64,000 nucleotides of DNA, taken from the NCBI RefSeq assembly GCF_000321225.1, contig NW_004450286.1, positions 4,887,248 through 4,951,247 of the forward strand, given 5' to 3'. Positions 22,986-35,085 of this stretch are shown here, in pieces. The DNA comes from Odobenus rosmarus divergens (Eukaryota > Chordata > Mammalia > Carnivora > Odobenidae). Both the position numbers and the translations under genes were made by a program. Below the pieces are notes generated by a model, which searched no databases, was not told the origin of the DNA, and saw only the letters and a program-made list of their open reading frames with translations. Each line of letters begins with the position of its first letter. The first letter of the stretch is position 1.

Positions 22986-23400
22986 GAAAGATATTTGAGT
23001 CCTTTCTGTCTGTCAAGCACCATGATAAGTTTTAAGAACACAAGTATGAGTGAGGCATGATCCCTGTTCTTAATTAACTAGCATTCTCATGGAATAAAGA
23101 GAAATGTTAGCCAATGATAGGAATTTATAGTAGTAAGTGCTATGATGAAAGTATATAGAATCATCATTGGTAATTAAGAGTTTTTAATTCTGTCATGGAG
23201 AAAATTATTCAAAGATGTAATCATTTGGTGACATTTGAGTTGGCTTTGGTGTATAGATGGATAGGAGTTGTATAGTTGGAATTGTGGTTTAGGACATTTG
23301 CAAGGAAATAGAAGTAAAAGCATGTTTAGAGAATATAATTAGGCCAGAGTGCCTGGACTCCAGCATACAGGTGGAGAAAGACTGGGAAAATAAAAAGAAT
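22986..23400 (+). mobile_element. Ancient mammalian repeat (L2/MIR-age)
   Basis: gtcaagcaccatgataagt, cttaattaactagcattctc and agtaagtgctatgatgaa follow the 'lists of sizes and states' wording of an ancient dispersed repeat also seen at 24725. I cannot name the family with confidence. Confidence 0.45.
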
Positions 23401-23802
23401 CCAGATTATTAATATGCTTTATGCCATGTCAAAGATACATAACCTTGACAAATGTCAGGACGAACAGAATTACTAGGCTTGGCACAGAATATTCAGGATT
23501 CATTCCATGGGGTTTGGATGGGGGAGTATCCTTCTCCTCCCCCGCCACAGTCATCCACCACAAGTTTCCTAATATTTGAAAACTGAGGTTCTTTTAGCAA
23601 GAGAGAAAGTAGAAATTAGTGATTGGGTAGACAATAAACAATCCCTTACAATATATTTACTATTAAAGGAGAGTAGGAATTTTAATCACATGCTAATTTA
23701 CTGTTTATGCCTCACTAAATAAATTGATCAAGTGTAATTTTCAGGAATTACTCTTCCTTAGGATATGAAACCTCTTCAAAAGGGATTTTGGAAGAGTGAT
23801 AA

Positions 23803-23848
23803 AGATGATGATGATGATGATGATGTTGATGATAATAATAATAATAGA
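23803..23848 (+). repeat. (GAT)n/(AAT)n microsatellite
   Basis: Eight near-perfect gat units, a gtt break, then aat units. Likely length-variable. Confidence 0.92.
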
Positions 23849-23932
23849 AAATAAGGGAGGCTTGTGTTTGGAACCAGCCAGCATTTTGTATTTGAAATGA
23901 GCTAAAGCCAAGCATATGCCAACAGTATTTTT

Positions 23933-24107
23933 TTAAAAAATTTTATTTATTTATTTGACAGAGAGAGAACACAAGCAGGGGGAGTGGGAGAGGGAGAAGC
24001 AGGCTTCCCGCGGAGCGGGGAGCCCAATGCGGGGCTCGATCCCAGGACTCTGGGATCATGACCTGAGCCGAAGGCAGACGCTTAATGACTGAGCCACCCA
24101 GGCACCC
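23933..24107 (-). mobile_element. Carnivore SINE with perfect 20-bp target duplication
   Basis: Identical catatgccaacagtattttt at 23913-23932 and 24108-24127. Sequence is close to the consensus, with CpGs still present (cccgcggagcggggag). Probably one of the youngest inserts here. Confidence 0.96.
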
Positions 24108-24489
24108 CATATGCCAACAGTATTTTTAACTGCCTAACTCCCTTGTAGGAGATTTAGGAAATCAGACTGACAGGCATGCTCACCAGTAGAGCAGCCAAGG
24201 TGAAGGGATTGAAGTGCTGTCTTGCCAGCTTCAGGGACTCATTGAGTCTGTTCCAGAATACAACATGCCACTGATTACAGAGGATTTTGGTGTTAAATTG
24301 ACAGAGGAAATTGCTAATCAAAATGCAAGTGGGAGATGTAAATGCAAAAAGATATGAACTCACCAATTAATGCAGAGAGGATCATTTTCTCCTTCAGATG
24401 CCTTGTTTCATTATTAAATTTGAAGCTTTACACGTTAGCTTCAAAAGAACCACATCAATCAGAGCAGGTTGAAAGACAGTGTGTTATGC

Positions 24490-24660
24490 TGTGATGAGCA
24501 CTGGATTCGAAATCAGAAGACCTTGATCTTGGTCTCAGATACATTATATAGTAGCTATGGTGTCCTGATTTCCTACCTTAAACATACTGTTATACAGTGT
24601 CCTAATGCATAAGAGGGGATGATCACACTTGTCTTGCTTATAATTGCATATTTTAGGGGG
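24490..24660 (+). mobile_element. MIR SINE
   Basis: gagcactggattcgaaatc, cttgatcttggtctcagat and taagaggggatgatcacac keep MIR order. Diverged, as MIRs are. Confidence 0.65.
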
Positions 24661-24724
24661 GTCCTTCCTTCCTTTTTTTCTTCTCTCATTTTTTAAGCTA
24701 TTCATTCTTTAATTCTTTAAGCTA

Positions 24725-25365
24725 TTCATTGAATGATTTTGGTTCATTTATTTTGATAAGTTTTTACTGAGTACCTGCTATGTACTGATAAATTTGTCAG
24801 ACATTTAGGCATATGGAGATAGATAAGATCAGCAAGATCTTTATTTACTTGGAATTTATATTCTAGTGGGGAGAGACAGAAAGTAAACAAAGAAAGATAC
24901 AGACAAGGCAGTTATGATGAATGATATGAAGGAAGTAAGCAGGTTGATGTGATGGAGAGAAAATTGGCATAAGAGTTAACACTTTAAATACAGACGTCAC
25001 GGAAGACCTCTCTGAGGAGATCAAATTTAACTTAGTTAATAAGAATCAGGATGAGTCAGCAGTTTTAAGGTCGAAGAATCTTGCAGGCAGAATAGAATAA
25101 ATGCAAAGATGACAAGACCGGGGAAGCACCGGTTATACCTGAAGAACAGGAATGAGGCACTGCATCTAAAACTCAGTGAAGGGAGGAAGGGTAGTGATAT
25201 AATATGATTTTAGAGAGATGGACAGAGAATAGATTATTTTGGCCTTTTCAAATACGTTATATAGTTTGGATTTTATTCCAAAGCATTGGGAACTATTAAA
25301 ATATCTCTAACAGGTGAGTGGCATGGTCCCATTTGCATTTTAAGAAGTTCTCTCTTGCTTTTGTT
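24725..25365 (+). mobile_element. Ancient mammalian repeat (L2/MIR-age)
   Basis: actgagtacctgctatgta, ggaatttatattctagtgg, ggaagacctctctgagga and ggattttattccaaagcat follow a well-known dispersed mammalian repeat in order. Family name not certain. Confidence 0.6.
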
Positions 25366-27865
25366 GACTGCTAACTTTCCAAAAGGCCTCTAAAAAATTT
25401 GTTTATCAGGCAAAACTAAGTTTATTAGACTTAGTGCAGTAAACAGTCTTACTAGTGTCTCAAAATGGGGAAATTAGGTAAGGCTCTTTATATCATTTTA
25501 AGGCCTGTGCTGAAGGATTTTAAGGTCAACTTCAAGAGGGAACACTGGTTGGGATTTTGTCATATGGTATATTTGATGGGAGAACACAGTGAACTGAAGA
25601 TCTTGAAATGAATCTAGATGAGCTTGGTGGTCTTGATAGTTTAATAAATTAGCTGGGTCAGTTTTCTCTTCCGGGAGAAGGTATTTCCCAGAAAAAGCAG
25701 TTAAGTTATTTTTGCTTGATCTTAGTATTACGGACACAAGAATAAGAAAGTCTCCCCAGGCCTGTTATTGTTTAACACAGAACAGAGAATTCTGTTGTTT
25801 TCAGTTCTCACTAGTCCATGGGAAATATGTTGTTGAGGGTGGGGTTGGTAAGAGTAGAAGTGAGGATATCACATAGGAGTCTGTGATAGTCCTTCTCAGG
25901 TAAGCGATGATGTTGATGTAGCTTAGCTCTGTACTCCTCAGTGCAATAATTACATGTGGCTATTAAACACTTGAAATTTGACTTGTGTGAATTGAGATAT
26001 GTTATGTAAGTATAAAACCTACAATACATTTTGAAGACTCAACAAGAAAAAAAGAATAGACTATCTCATCTATTTTTTATATTTATATGTGGCAAATTGA
26101 CATTAGTAATATATTTTAACCAAATATATCCAAAATATGAACTTAACATGTATTTTTTATTTTATTAATGTGACTGCTAGCGAACTTAAAATTGCATATG
26201 TTGCTTGCATTATACTGATATGGGACAGGGCTGGACTGGAGAGTTGGTAGAAGAGGTGGACAGATTTGAAATATATTTTGGAGATAAAATTTACTGAATT
26301 TGCTGGGAATAAATGTGAAATTGAGGGAAATAGGGGAAACAAATTTGCCTTTTAGGTGTCTTGTTTTGGGCCATTGTATGGATGTGTGACTTAATGAGCT
26401 AGTGGAGACTTGGAGAAACCAATTTGGGGTAGAAGCTTAATTCCATTTTAGTGTGCTCATTAGATATTAAATTTGCTTATTTTATAGATATACGGGTCAT
26501 TGGATATATGATTTTGGAACTTAGCACATAAATTTGTTCTATTATAGAAATTTGATTTCCCTTAGCATAGAATGTACTCACCTTTGGAGAGGGTATATTA
26601 GAAAAGAAAGAAAAAATTATATAGGAACAAACACATTTAAAATTCAAGCTGAGGAGGAGTAGATCGCAAAGGAGACTGACAAGAAGTGACAGGAAAAATG
26701 AGAAGAAAATCAAGAGTGCTGAGTCAGAAGCCAGGGCAACAGTTTTTCAACTGTGTAGAATGTTACGTAGAGAACTGGTAAGATAAGAAGATATGTTTAT
26801 TGTATTTAGGGACATAGATGATCAAATAGGTAATGTACGTTTAGGTATGCAGGGCATTGGTGTCAGGGTTTCCTGAAACTGATGGTTAAGGCTGCAGCAG
26901 GCAAAAGAAGCTAAATACTGCCATTATAGGTTGAGAAAAATGACAGCTTTTTGGGACCAGCACACTTCCATAGAGCTTAGATACAAGTAGAGAATTTAGG
27001 ACAGAAAGAGAGAAATTAGAATTTTTGAAATGTGTAGTGCTCTGAGAGATTAAACAGTTCTCTCTTTTCTCTTTGGAGTCCTTAGGACATTCTATGATGT
27101 CCTCACACCATAATGGGGGAACAACAACAAAATAAACCTGATATCCTGACAATGACTGAACCCACACTCTGAAAGTGAACTCTTTATACTTCATGTCAAC
27201 ATAAAGTCGTACAATTGTAAATATTATATGTAGGCTTTTGATAAGAACTTGAGTTGATGATGACTCTTTGTCTTGATTTTAGCCCAGTTTTGTTTTTGTT
27301 TTTGTTTTTTGTTTGTTTTTGCTATTCTTACAGTGTTTGCTATTAAATCATGCTATCTTTGGTTGGAAGGCTTCTTTTTCCCTATGTCCTATGCATATCT
27401 GCAGAATCATTCGTCTTTGTGTACTTCTGAAAGAATCGTCTTTAAATGCAATCTTTACCTATTGATTTCTTTGGAAAGATTAGTTTTGCTCCAATACGTT
27501 CTGCAAAATCCTACCACCATATTCTATTCTGTTAACTCCAGGGTTAACTTTTGCCTAACTCTCAGTACTTTCTGTAATGTAAAGATTTAGTTCTACCTGT
27601 GTTTCCTTTTCCAATTATATTTTAATTACCCTAATTAGTTTTCTTGCCATAGATGCAATGAGAACAGCAGTCTCAAATCGCTTTCAGAAGAAAGCATCCC
27701 TTCCTGCTTGGGCCAGAGCTGAAAACAGATTCACCCACTGGCTATTTCCTGTGTAACATTCCTCCACCTTGAATCACTATCTTTTTAATAACTTTATACC
27801 CAACTTCTAGTAAACTACAAAGCCACTTTGTAAAAATATATATAAATAAAAACAAATATTAGTCA
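25366..27865. other. Intron, no gene recognised
   Basis: AT-rich. The part at about 25900-26160 (tacatgtggctattaaaca) may be an old DNA-transposon piece. Open frames of 60-105 codons in both strands show no known protein. Confidence 0.5.
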
Positions 27866-27869
27866 ATGA

Positions 27870-28180
27870 TAGCATTTTTGTTATAAAAATAATGCATGCT
27901 TGCAATAACAAATTGAACAATATAGAATAGTTCATGGTAAACATTTAAACCCTGACTATTCCTCCTCCTTTGTTGCACACTGTTTTCTTCCAGTGTTAAT
28001 TGCTTTTAGCACTTTTGTTTGTATCCTTTCATATAGTCTCTACATAAATTCTAACATATATACTTGATTGTCTATATATACCTTTTGCTTATTTGTTTGT
28101 TTTAGCAGAAATAAGACTATTCTATACCTACTGTTAGGAAACTTGATTTGATTTTTATAATTCTGCAATGTCATACATGA
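27870..28180. mobile_element. Old L1-like fragment
   Basis: Words such as agtctctacataaattcta and ttgcttatttgtttg resemble 3' ends of old mammalian L1. Weak. Confidence 0.35.
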
Positions 28181-28589
28181 GATTCTCTTAGTTTCAGCCC
28201 AAAATAAAGGTTACCGTGAACCCATAAAACTGTTGGTGATACATCTCTTTCCTATAAGCTTTTCCTATAGGTGGGAAAAGTATGAAAGAGAAGAAAGGAG
28301 GAAAGGAACCCAGAGAGAAAACACAAGGAAAAGTAGAAGCAAATAGTCATTTGAGGTCGTGGGCTGAAAACTATGAAGAGCCAACATAATGTCATCAGTG
28401 GAGCATCGGATTGCTGCCAAAGTTAAATCCCGAAATGAGATAGCTGAGTTGAGTAAAAAAAATCACATAGCTCAAAATCTTTAGAAGGCTTTGAGTTCTA
28501 TAGAGGTGAAATGATATATTGCCTCAGCGCATACAGCTAGTTAGTGTCAAAGTCACTGATCTTTTGGCTCTAAATTCAGTGCACTTTTT

Positions 28590-28790
28590 GGGGCGGCTGG
28601 GTGGCTCAGTTGGTTAAGCAACTGCCTTCGGCTCAGGTCACGATCCTGGAGTCCCGGGATCGAGTCCCACATCGGGCTCCCTGCTCGGCAGGGAGTCTGC
28701 TTCTCCCTCTGACCCTCTTCCCTCTTGTGCTCTCTATCTCTCGTTCTCTCTCTCTCAAATAAGTAAATAAAATCTTTAAAAAAAATAAAT
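28590..28790 (+). mobile_element. Carnivore SINE, plus strand
   Basis: Head ggctgggtggctcagttgg, CT-rich body, tail aataaaatctttaaaa. Target aaattcagtgcacttttt at 28572-28589 and 28791-28808. A third copy of the target follows at 28855-28871. Confidence 0.96.
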
Positions 28791-28808
28791 AAATTCAGTG
28801 CACTTTTT

Positions 28809-28854
28809 AAAAAATTTTTTATTTATTTTTATTATTTATTTATTTTTTTTTTTT
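28809..28854 (-). mobile_element. T-rich insert between second and third target copies
   Basis: A 46-bp run of t with some a, like the reverse complement of a SINE A-rich tail, flanked by the same target word (28791-28808 and 28855-28871). Could be a second, tail-only insertion at the same site. Confidence 0.6.
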
Positions 28855-29319
28855 AAATTCAGTGCACTTTTGATGTTACCACAACCACAGATGCAAACAA
28901 ACAAAAGATAAACAAACGCACTGTATTAATCAAATGCAATTGTAATACAGTGTGTTTAGTAGAACATATTGTCTTAAATACATATATATTTTTAAAAATC
29001 ACTTAAAGAAATGTATTTGAAATCATTGGCTAAGAACAGGAATACATTAAAAAAAGGACTGAAGAAAAGAACAAGTGACAAGTAGCTTGAGGGGAAGGTC
29101 AAATTAACTTCTCTGGAATGAAGATGAGGTAGGAAGATCAAGGGAAATAATTTAAATATATTGAATTTGCTTAAGAAGTGAAGTAAAGAGAAAATGCCCT
29201 TCAGTTTAAAATAAAATTCCCAACAGAAACTGAGAAGATCAAGTAGAGGTAAAAGCTATATCCTTGAGTGGCTGATAAAGAAATCTAGCCTAAGGGGAGA
29301 AAGTTTTGTTGAGAGACTG

Positions 29320-29735
29320 TTACCTGGGAGGAACTTTACATACATTCACTCATTTCACCCTTAAAGAAACCCTTCAGGAAGAGATTCAAATAACCATCCT
29401 ATTGGCAGGAAAGGAAACAAATCATTTAAAATTACTTTCCCAAACTCACTCTGATAGACAGTGCCCAACAGGATTCACAATCAAGCCTTTCATTTTTTTT
29501 AAAACATTTTATTTAATTATTTGAGAGAGAGAGAGAGCATGAGAGAGGGGAGGTCAGAGGGAGAAGCAGACTCCCTGCTGAGCAGGGAGCCCGATGTGGG
29601 ACTCGATCCCAGGACTCCGGGATCATGACCTGAGCCGAAGGCAGTCGCTTAACCAACTGAGCCACACAGGCGCCCACAATCAAGCCTTTCTATCTGGTTC
29701 CAAAGCCTGGGCTACTGTGCTATGCATCCTGCCTT
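29320..29735 (+). mobile_element. MIR SINE, split by a carnivore SINE
   Basis: MIR words cattcactcatttcaccctt, ggcaggaaaggaaacaaat and ctgggctactgtgctatgca lie on both sides of the insert at 29492-29674. Confidence 0.72.
29492..29674 (-). mobile_element. Carnivore SINE
   Basis: Tail at left, head at right (accaactgagccacacagg). 16-bp perfect target duplication cacaatcaagcctttc at 29476-29491 and 29675-29690. Confidence 0.96.
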
Positions 29736-29739
29736 GATG

Positions 29740-31365
29740 ACTCACTGAGGTAAAAGTGATCTTAATGTTGTATCCAGAGTTTCTGGATTTAGAAGTGTGG
29801 GAGAGTCCTTTTAATATTTTATGCAAATATGGAGTTGCTTTGCAGTCAGGCCTCATCTGGTTCTCCTATTTGCAAATTTGAATTCATATCCCTCTTTAAG
29901 AAACAATTGTTTTGAAGCTAAAGCTATTCATTTGCAAGAGCAGGGCTTTTTGAGAGGTAAGAAGAAAAGATTTTTGAAAAGCAAAAGTCTAATTTTAAAG
30001 AAGAGATATAAAATTTATCAACAAATAGATTTAAGAAAGTCTAGAGGAAAAGCTGGATCCCTCTACCCCAACCCCCCACCCCACCCCCATGAGGTATATT
30101 TAGTAGTTTTGTCTGTCTTGGGGTTCAGAGTAACAAAGGACATCTAAGGGACCGGGCTTGCCTAGAACATATGGGAAAAATGAGTAGGCACGTGAGGCTC
30201 TCCAGCCTCTTCCTAGATGAGTACTTTAGTGTTCCATGCCAAGGAGCCAATACCAGCAGTGTGTCAATCACCTTTGAGTGATAAATTGTCATCTACACTG
30301 AAAACATTCTTTCTTCTGTTGCTGTTCAGGGATAGCCACAGACATATATTGCCTGGATTATACAGAAGTGACTCTTCTGGTGTCTCTAGACTTTTCTTCT
30401 CCCTGGTTCCAACAGACCAACACCCTTTTTAGCCACTCAGGAGGACACTTAACAACCATCCCCCATCCAAAAAACAAAAGAGGGAAAGAGACAGAGACAG
30501 AGACAGACACAGCAGGGCTTTGGATGCAAAACTAGTGTGAAGGAAAAGCTTCCCTGCCCAGTGCTGTGGTGGATACAGTTTAACCAGTTTGAAGTGCCTG
30601 CCCCATGCTGAGCTAGAGCACTGGTGAACTCTGTTGCCATTTCAATAAGGTATCCCCCAAGAGGATGCTTTATGGCTTCTGAGTCCTCATTGGTATTTCA
30701 CTTCCATCTGAGTTCATAAAGGGGCGGTGGAGGTACATGGAGCTAGAACTGTCAGAAAGGGATTCTTGTGACTATACACACACCCTTGTCGTGTGGTCCA
30801 ATGAACCTTTAAATCTCAATTAGAACATAGGAGCAAAAACCTGCTAAATATCAGTATGGATTAGAAAACAAGAGGGAGGGTAACAGAACAGGAGAGAGAC
30901 CTGCAGAAGCCTTGTGCAGAGATGCATTGTCCTTCTGCATCTGTTTGGCTAGTATACAAAATATTTATGTGCACTTTGCACTTGAGGGTAATAAGGATGT
31001 TCACATGGTTGATCAAAATTGTTCTGTCAGCCATGATGCAATGATGATGGATTGCTCCTGTCAGGATAGCCAGTGAGGAATTTCTACATTAGGTAGCAAA
31101 GGGGATAATATGACATAGGCCTGAATTCGGATAGCAATCTAGATTGAAAGAAGACATTAAATATTGTACTTTAGACAGTAGAATTAGATGTGTGTTCTAA
31201 AATTGAGTAGAAAAAGAAATTAATTCTTTGTGCTTTCCCCTAATCACCTTCCCTTCAGCTGAGACTTTAGGCAAACCATGTAACCCTTTTATATTTTAAG
31301 CTAGAAAATACCTTTGTCTCCCCCAAAAGGTTGTTCTCAGATTAAATGGAGATCATGGGCATGAA
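29740..31365. other. Intron; minor simple sequence
   Basis: A C-rich patch at about 30066-30090 and gagaca units at about 30489-30510. No gene recognised. The 108-codon plus frame at 29821-30147 shows no known protein. Confidence 0.5.
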
Positions 31366-31369
31366 AACA

Positions 31370-31825
31370 GATTAAAAATGAAAATTGAAGGAAATATTAA
31401 TATTTGCCTGAGCTTTGGAGCCAGAAACGTGGCCATCGTCCTCTGATGGTCCCTTTTCAAATTATTCACCAAGTCCTACCACCTCTGGACATTCAGTCAT
31501 TTTGTCATTCTCTCTGGTCCCTCTACCCTTTCTTTATAATAATTTTTACTGACCCTTGGATATCTGTTTGGATGTCACTTCCTTCTGGAAGGATTTTCTC
31601 AACCCAACTCATGAATTAGGTATCCCAGTATATTCACACAGCACCTCAAGCTGCAAATCATAGCAATGACTATTTATCATGCTTTCTGTTAGAATCTAAG
31701 CTCTAGGGAAAACCAAGACTATGATTCCAAGTCTCCTTTCATCGTCATATGACATCATGATGCCTGTCACATAGCAGATCATAAGTAACATGTTTTTGAA
31801 GGAATAAGTGAATGAATGACTTTTT
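31370..31825 (+). mobile_element. L2 LINE 3' end
   Basis: Classic L2 order: tggatgtcacttccttctgg, agaatctaagctctaggg, atgcctgtcacatagcag, ending gaataagtgaatgaatga. Confidence 0.8.
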
Positions 31826-32140
31826 CTGAAATTAAAAATTAGAGAGGAATATTAAAATGAAAATGACAAGAGTAATGATTTTAATTAAGAACTAATTAAT
31901 TTTTAAAAGTATTTTGATGCCTAAGGCAAATACACTTCAAAACATGTTCTCAAATTAATAGGTTGGTTTTGATACTTTATTTGATAATTACACAAAGATT
32001 TGGGAAATATAGATAATGTAGTGACAATATATATTGATTTTTATGTGCATAAAAACTTACCCTCTTTTCAAAGTTTTTTAAACATATGTAAAAGTTAATA
32101 TATATCACAAATAAATGCCTTTTGCTAGATTAAGTTGTTG

Positions 32141-32245
32141 CCTTTTATTCTTTTTGAAGTAAACTCTACATCCAGTGGGGTTCAAACTCACCATCCTTGA
32201 GATCAAGAATTACACATTCTAGCAACTGAGCCAGCCTGACACCCC
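32141..32245 (-). mobile_element. Old, short carnivore SINE
   Basis: cttgagatcaagaattaca and actgagccagcctgacaccc match the tRNA-related half of an old CAN SINE on the minus strand. Tail region is poor. Confidence 0.72.
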
Positions 32246-32329
32246 AGATTGATGCTTTTCATATTTCACAGATAGCTCTAGCATAATATTTAGGAATATA
32301 ATCTTTAGATCAAACTTGGAGAACTCGGA

Positions 32330-32520
32330 GTTCATTCTTTCCACCACTTAATAGCTGTGTTACATTAGGCAAGTTGCTTAACCTCTTACAAATGTTTCCT
32401 CATTTAATAAATGGGATTGATAGATCCCCCACTGAGGAATAAATGTTCCATACATGTTAAGCACTTGGAACTCTGGGACATAGTAACTGCTTACAAAATA
32501 GTTCTTTTATTATTTTTCAA
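32330..32520 (+). mobile_element. MIR SINE
   Basis: aatagctgtgttacattagg, cttaacctcttacaaatgt and aataaatgggattgatag are in clear MIR order. Confidence 0.8.
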
Positions 32521-32837
32521 GCAATGTTTATATTTTCAATTTCTGAGCTATAACATTAGAGAAATTAGTATCATTCTTATATTCTCAAATCATTTTGATA
32601 TACTGAAATATCACAAAACATTTCTTATGTAGCTGCTGAGCCATTCGGGAATTGGTATTTTCTTGTTTAATTTCATTTTGCCAATGTGGAACTATAGGAA
32701 TTTCTGGATTATAAGAGTTTAGTTCAGTGGATTTTAGTTTAGTAGAGTGACTTGATGGAAAGAATCAATATTTTAGATGCCAATTTACCCTTGAATAGCC
32801 TATAAAAATGCAGCTCCAACTTAATTTTCAAGGAAGA

Positions 32838-33085
32838 GGTTTTTTTTTTTTTTTGAAACTGACAAAATTATTCTAAAATTTGTCCCTACAAAACAAATGC
32901 ACCAAATGGTTAAGAAGATTTAGAAAATGAAGAATATGAAGGGGCATTTTCAACTGCCAGATAGTTAAAGAATTTCAAAGGTACAGTTTTAATCATATGG
33001 TACTGCTTGACCAATATGAACACAAATCCGTGGAATGAAAGAAATGCCCCTGAAAGAGACCCTAATAAATGAATGTATTGGGGCA
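32838..33085 (+). mobile_element. Old L1 ORF2 fragment
   Basis: After a T-run, attattctaaaatttgtccc, gtacagttttaatcatatgg and gaccaatatgaacacaaatc follow the L1 ORF2 'WYWHKDKQIDQWNRIES' region, very diverged. Confidence 0.62.
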
Positions 33086-33089
33086 GACC

Positions 33090-34255
33090 ATGCAAGGTGA
33101 TCTCTGGCTACAGTCCTCCTTCCAGAGAGCCTCTGTGTTGCCTGGCATTTTCACAGTTCCCTTCTGAGGGATTCCTAATGCATATGTTACTTACTGTGTT
33201 TCGTTCTATATGACTCTGCAAATCTAGCCATGGATTATTGTTGCAGGGATCACTTCTCATCCAAAGTCAGCCATGTAGAATGATCAATAATCTGTAAGGA
33301 TACCAATATGAGAAGTCTATACTCTCCAATACTGATATTATCTACCATATGTGGCAATTGGCTAATCAGTCGGATCCTCTTTCATGGCTTATATAAAAAA
33401 GGTCACATAAAAATAGCAATAATGAGGAGCAGTGCAGAAGCCAGAAACACAAAGATAAGAGGTAGCAGTGAGGTGACCTTATTAGACAAAAAAAGCTCTG
33501 AGTAAGCAGAAATAAATTTTGAAAGAATTTAGAGTTTAGAATGGCAAGAGAAGAAACAAGAGAAGCATGGACAGTGAATAGTTGGGTCACTGTAGAATAT
33601 TGGATTAGGGAGGAATTTTATCACCTGCTGGTAAAATAATGGTAAAACAGCAAGTTTATTAGAGCTGCAACATTATCTGGATGTGCTGGAAACTTTGCAC
33701 CTGACAATTTTAACCCACTATTATGTCACTACTGTGCCCCTGAGGATATTTTGGTTCCAAGATTTTGAACTAGTTTTGTTCTGGTGTCCTATACTTTTGC
33801 ACTAACAAGGCTCTTTACCATGCTATTGTTATGTAGAGTGAGAATATGGTGTGTAAAGTTTCTATAAGTAAACAGAAATTTCACAATTCAACTAGTAATT
33901 TTAAATACAATAATCATCCTTTTTAAGGTAAAAGAGTTCTAGCGTTTAACAGTCTGCAGAAATATTAATATTTTTGTATGCCGTGTAAACAGAAAACAAT
34001 GCAATGTCAATAGCATCAAATTGGATTAGAGATAATTCATTTCAGTGATCACTTGACTCCTTTTTGAAAATAAACCTAGATAAAAAGTCAATAAAAGACA
34101 TTTGGAATTGGTATGGATTTTGACAACAGGGAATCCTGAGGGCAACTGAAAATTTGAAGGTAATTGTTCATTATTTTTTGAACAAGGTGAGCAAAAATCC
34201 AAAGGAATTAGTTCTAATAAATTTACTTTATGATGAATTTTATATATTATGAATT
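33090..34255. other. Intron, nothing recognised
   Basis: AT-rich; no gene. Overlapping 60-74 codon frames at 33308-33590 have no known protein. Confidence 0.5.
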
Positions 34256-34261
34256 ATTTAT

Positions 34262-35085
34262 TTTTGTGTCCATCTTCTTTTGCTTAGCGTAATATTTTTG
34301 GTCTCATCCATATTGTTGCTCACATCAATAGTACACTCCTTTTTATTGATGAATAGTATTCCATTGTATTAATAAGCCCCAGTTTGTTTATCCATTCTCC
34401 TATGAAAGACATTAAGGTTTTTCTCATTTTATGGGCTACTATGAATGAGGAAACCATGGACATTCTTATTGACATTAATTTTGAATTTCTGTTTCTCCTT
34501 CATAAATTTCCACTCTTAATAGTGGAATTGCAAAGGTGTTGGGTAATTGCAAGGGAATATGTTTAACTTTTTAAGAAACTCCCATACTCCTTTTCAAAAT
34601 ATTTATGCTACTTTATGTTCTCACGAACAATGTATGAGAGTTCTGATTGCTTTACTTCTCAACACTTACTATTGCCAGTTCCCTTCATTTTACTTGCTCT
34701 AGTGAATGCAAAATGGTATCTCCTAATGGTTTTAATATAATTTTTCCTAGTGATTAGGATGTTGAGCAACTTTTCTTTACTTATTGACTATCTCTGTATC
34801 TTCTTTTTCGGGTATGTGTTCACATTCTTTGCCCACTTTTTGATCAAATTTTTCATATTTTTATTGTTGATTTGTAGGAGTTCTTCATATATTCTTGATA
34901 GTAGTCTTTTGTTGGATACTTTTATGGTGATTATAGTTTTGTTCCCAATCTGTGTCTGTTGACTGTTTTTCCATTTCCTTAATGGTATCTTTTGATAAGT
35001 TGAAAAATTTAATTTTGTGAAATCAACTTATAGCTTTTTATGGTTAGTCGAGTTTTTTTGCTTCTTGTACAAAGAAAAAATTAAT
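34262..35085 (-). mobile_element. Old L1 3' part, minus strand
   Basis: agtattccattgtattaat, tggacattcttattgacat and caaaatggtatctcctaatg are reverse-complement L1 ORF2-end words, followed by older UTR-like text such as gttcttcatatattcttgat. Frames at 34384 and 34750 are shadows. Confidence 0.82.

Larger units (their letters stand above)
28490..28890 (+). mobile_element. MIR SINE, split by later inserts
   Basis: The MIR 3' part (catacagctagttagtgtca, ttggctctaaattcagtgca) resumes at 28855 (aaattcagtgcacttttga) after the inserted SINE and T-rich piece. Confidence 0.7.
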
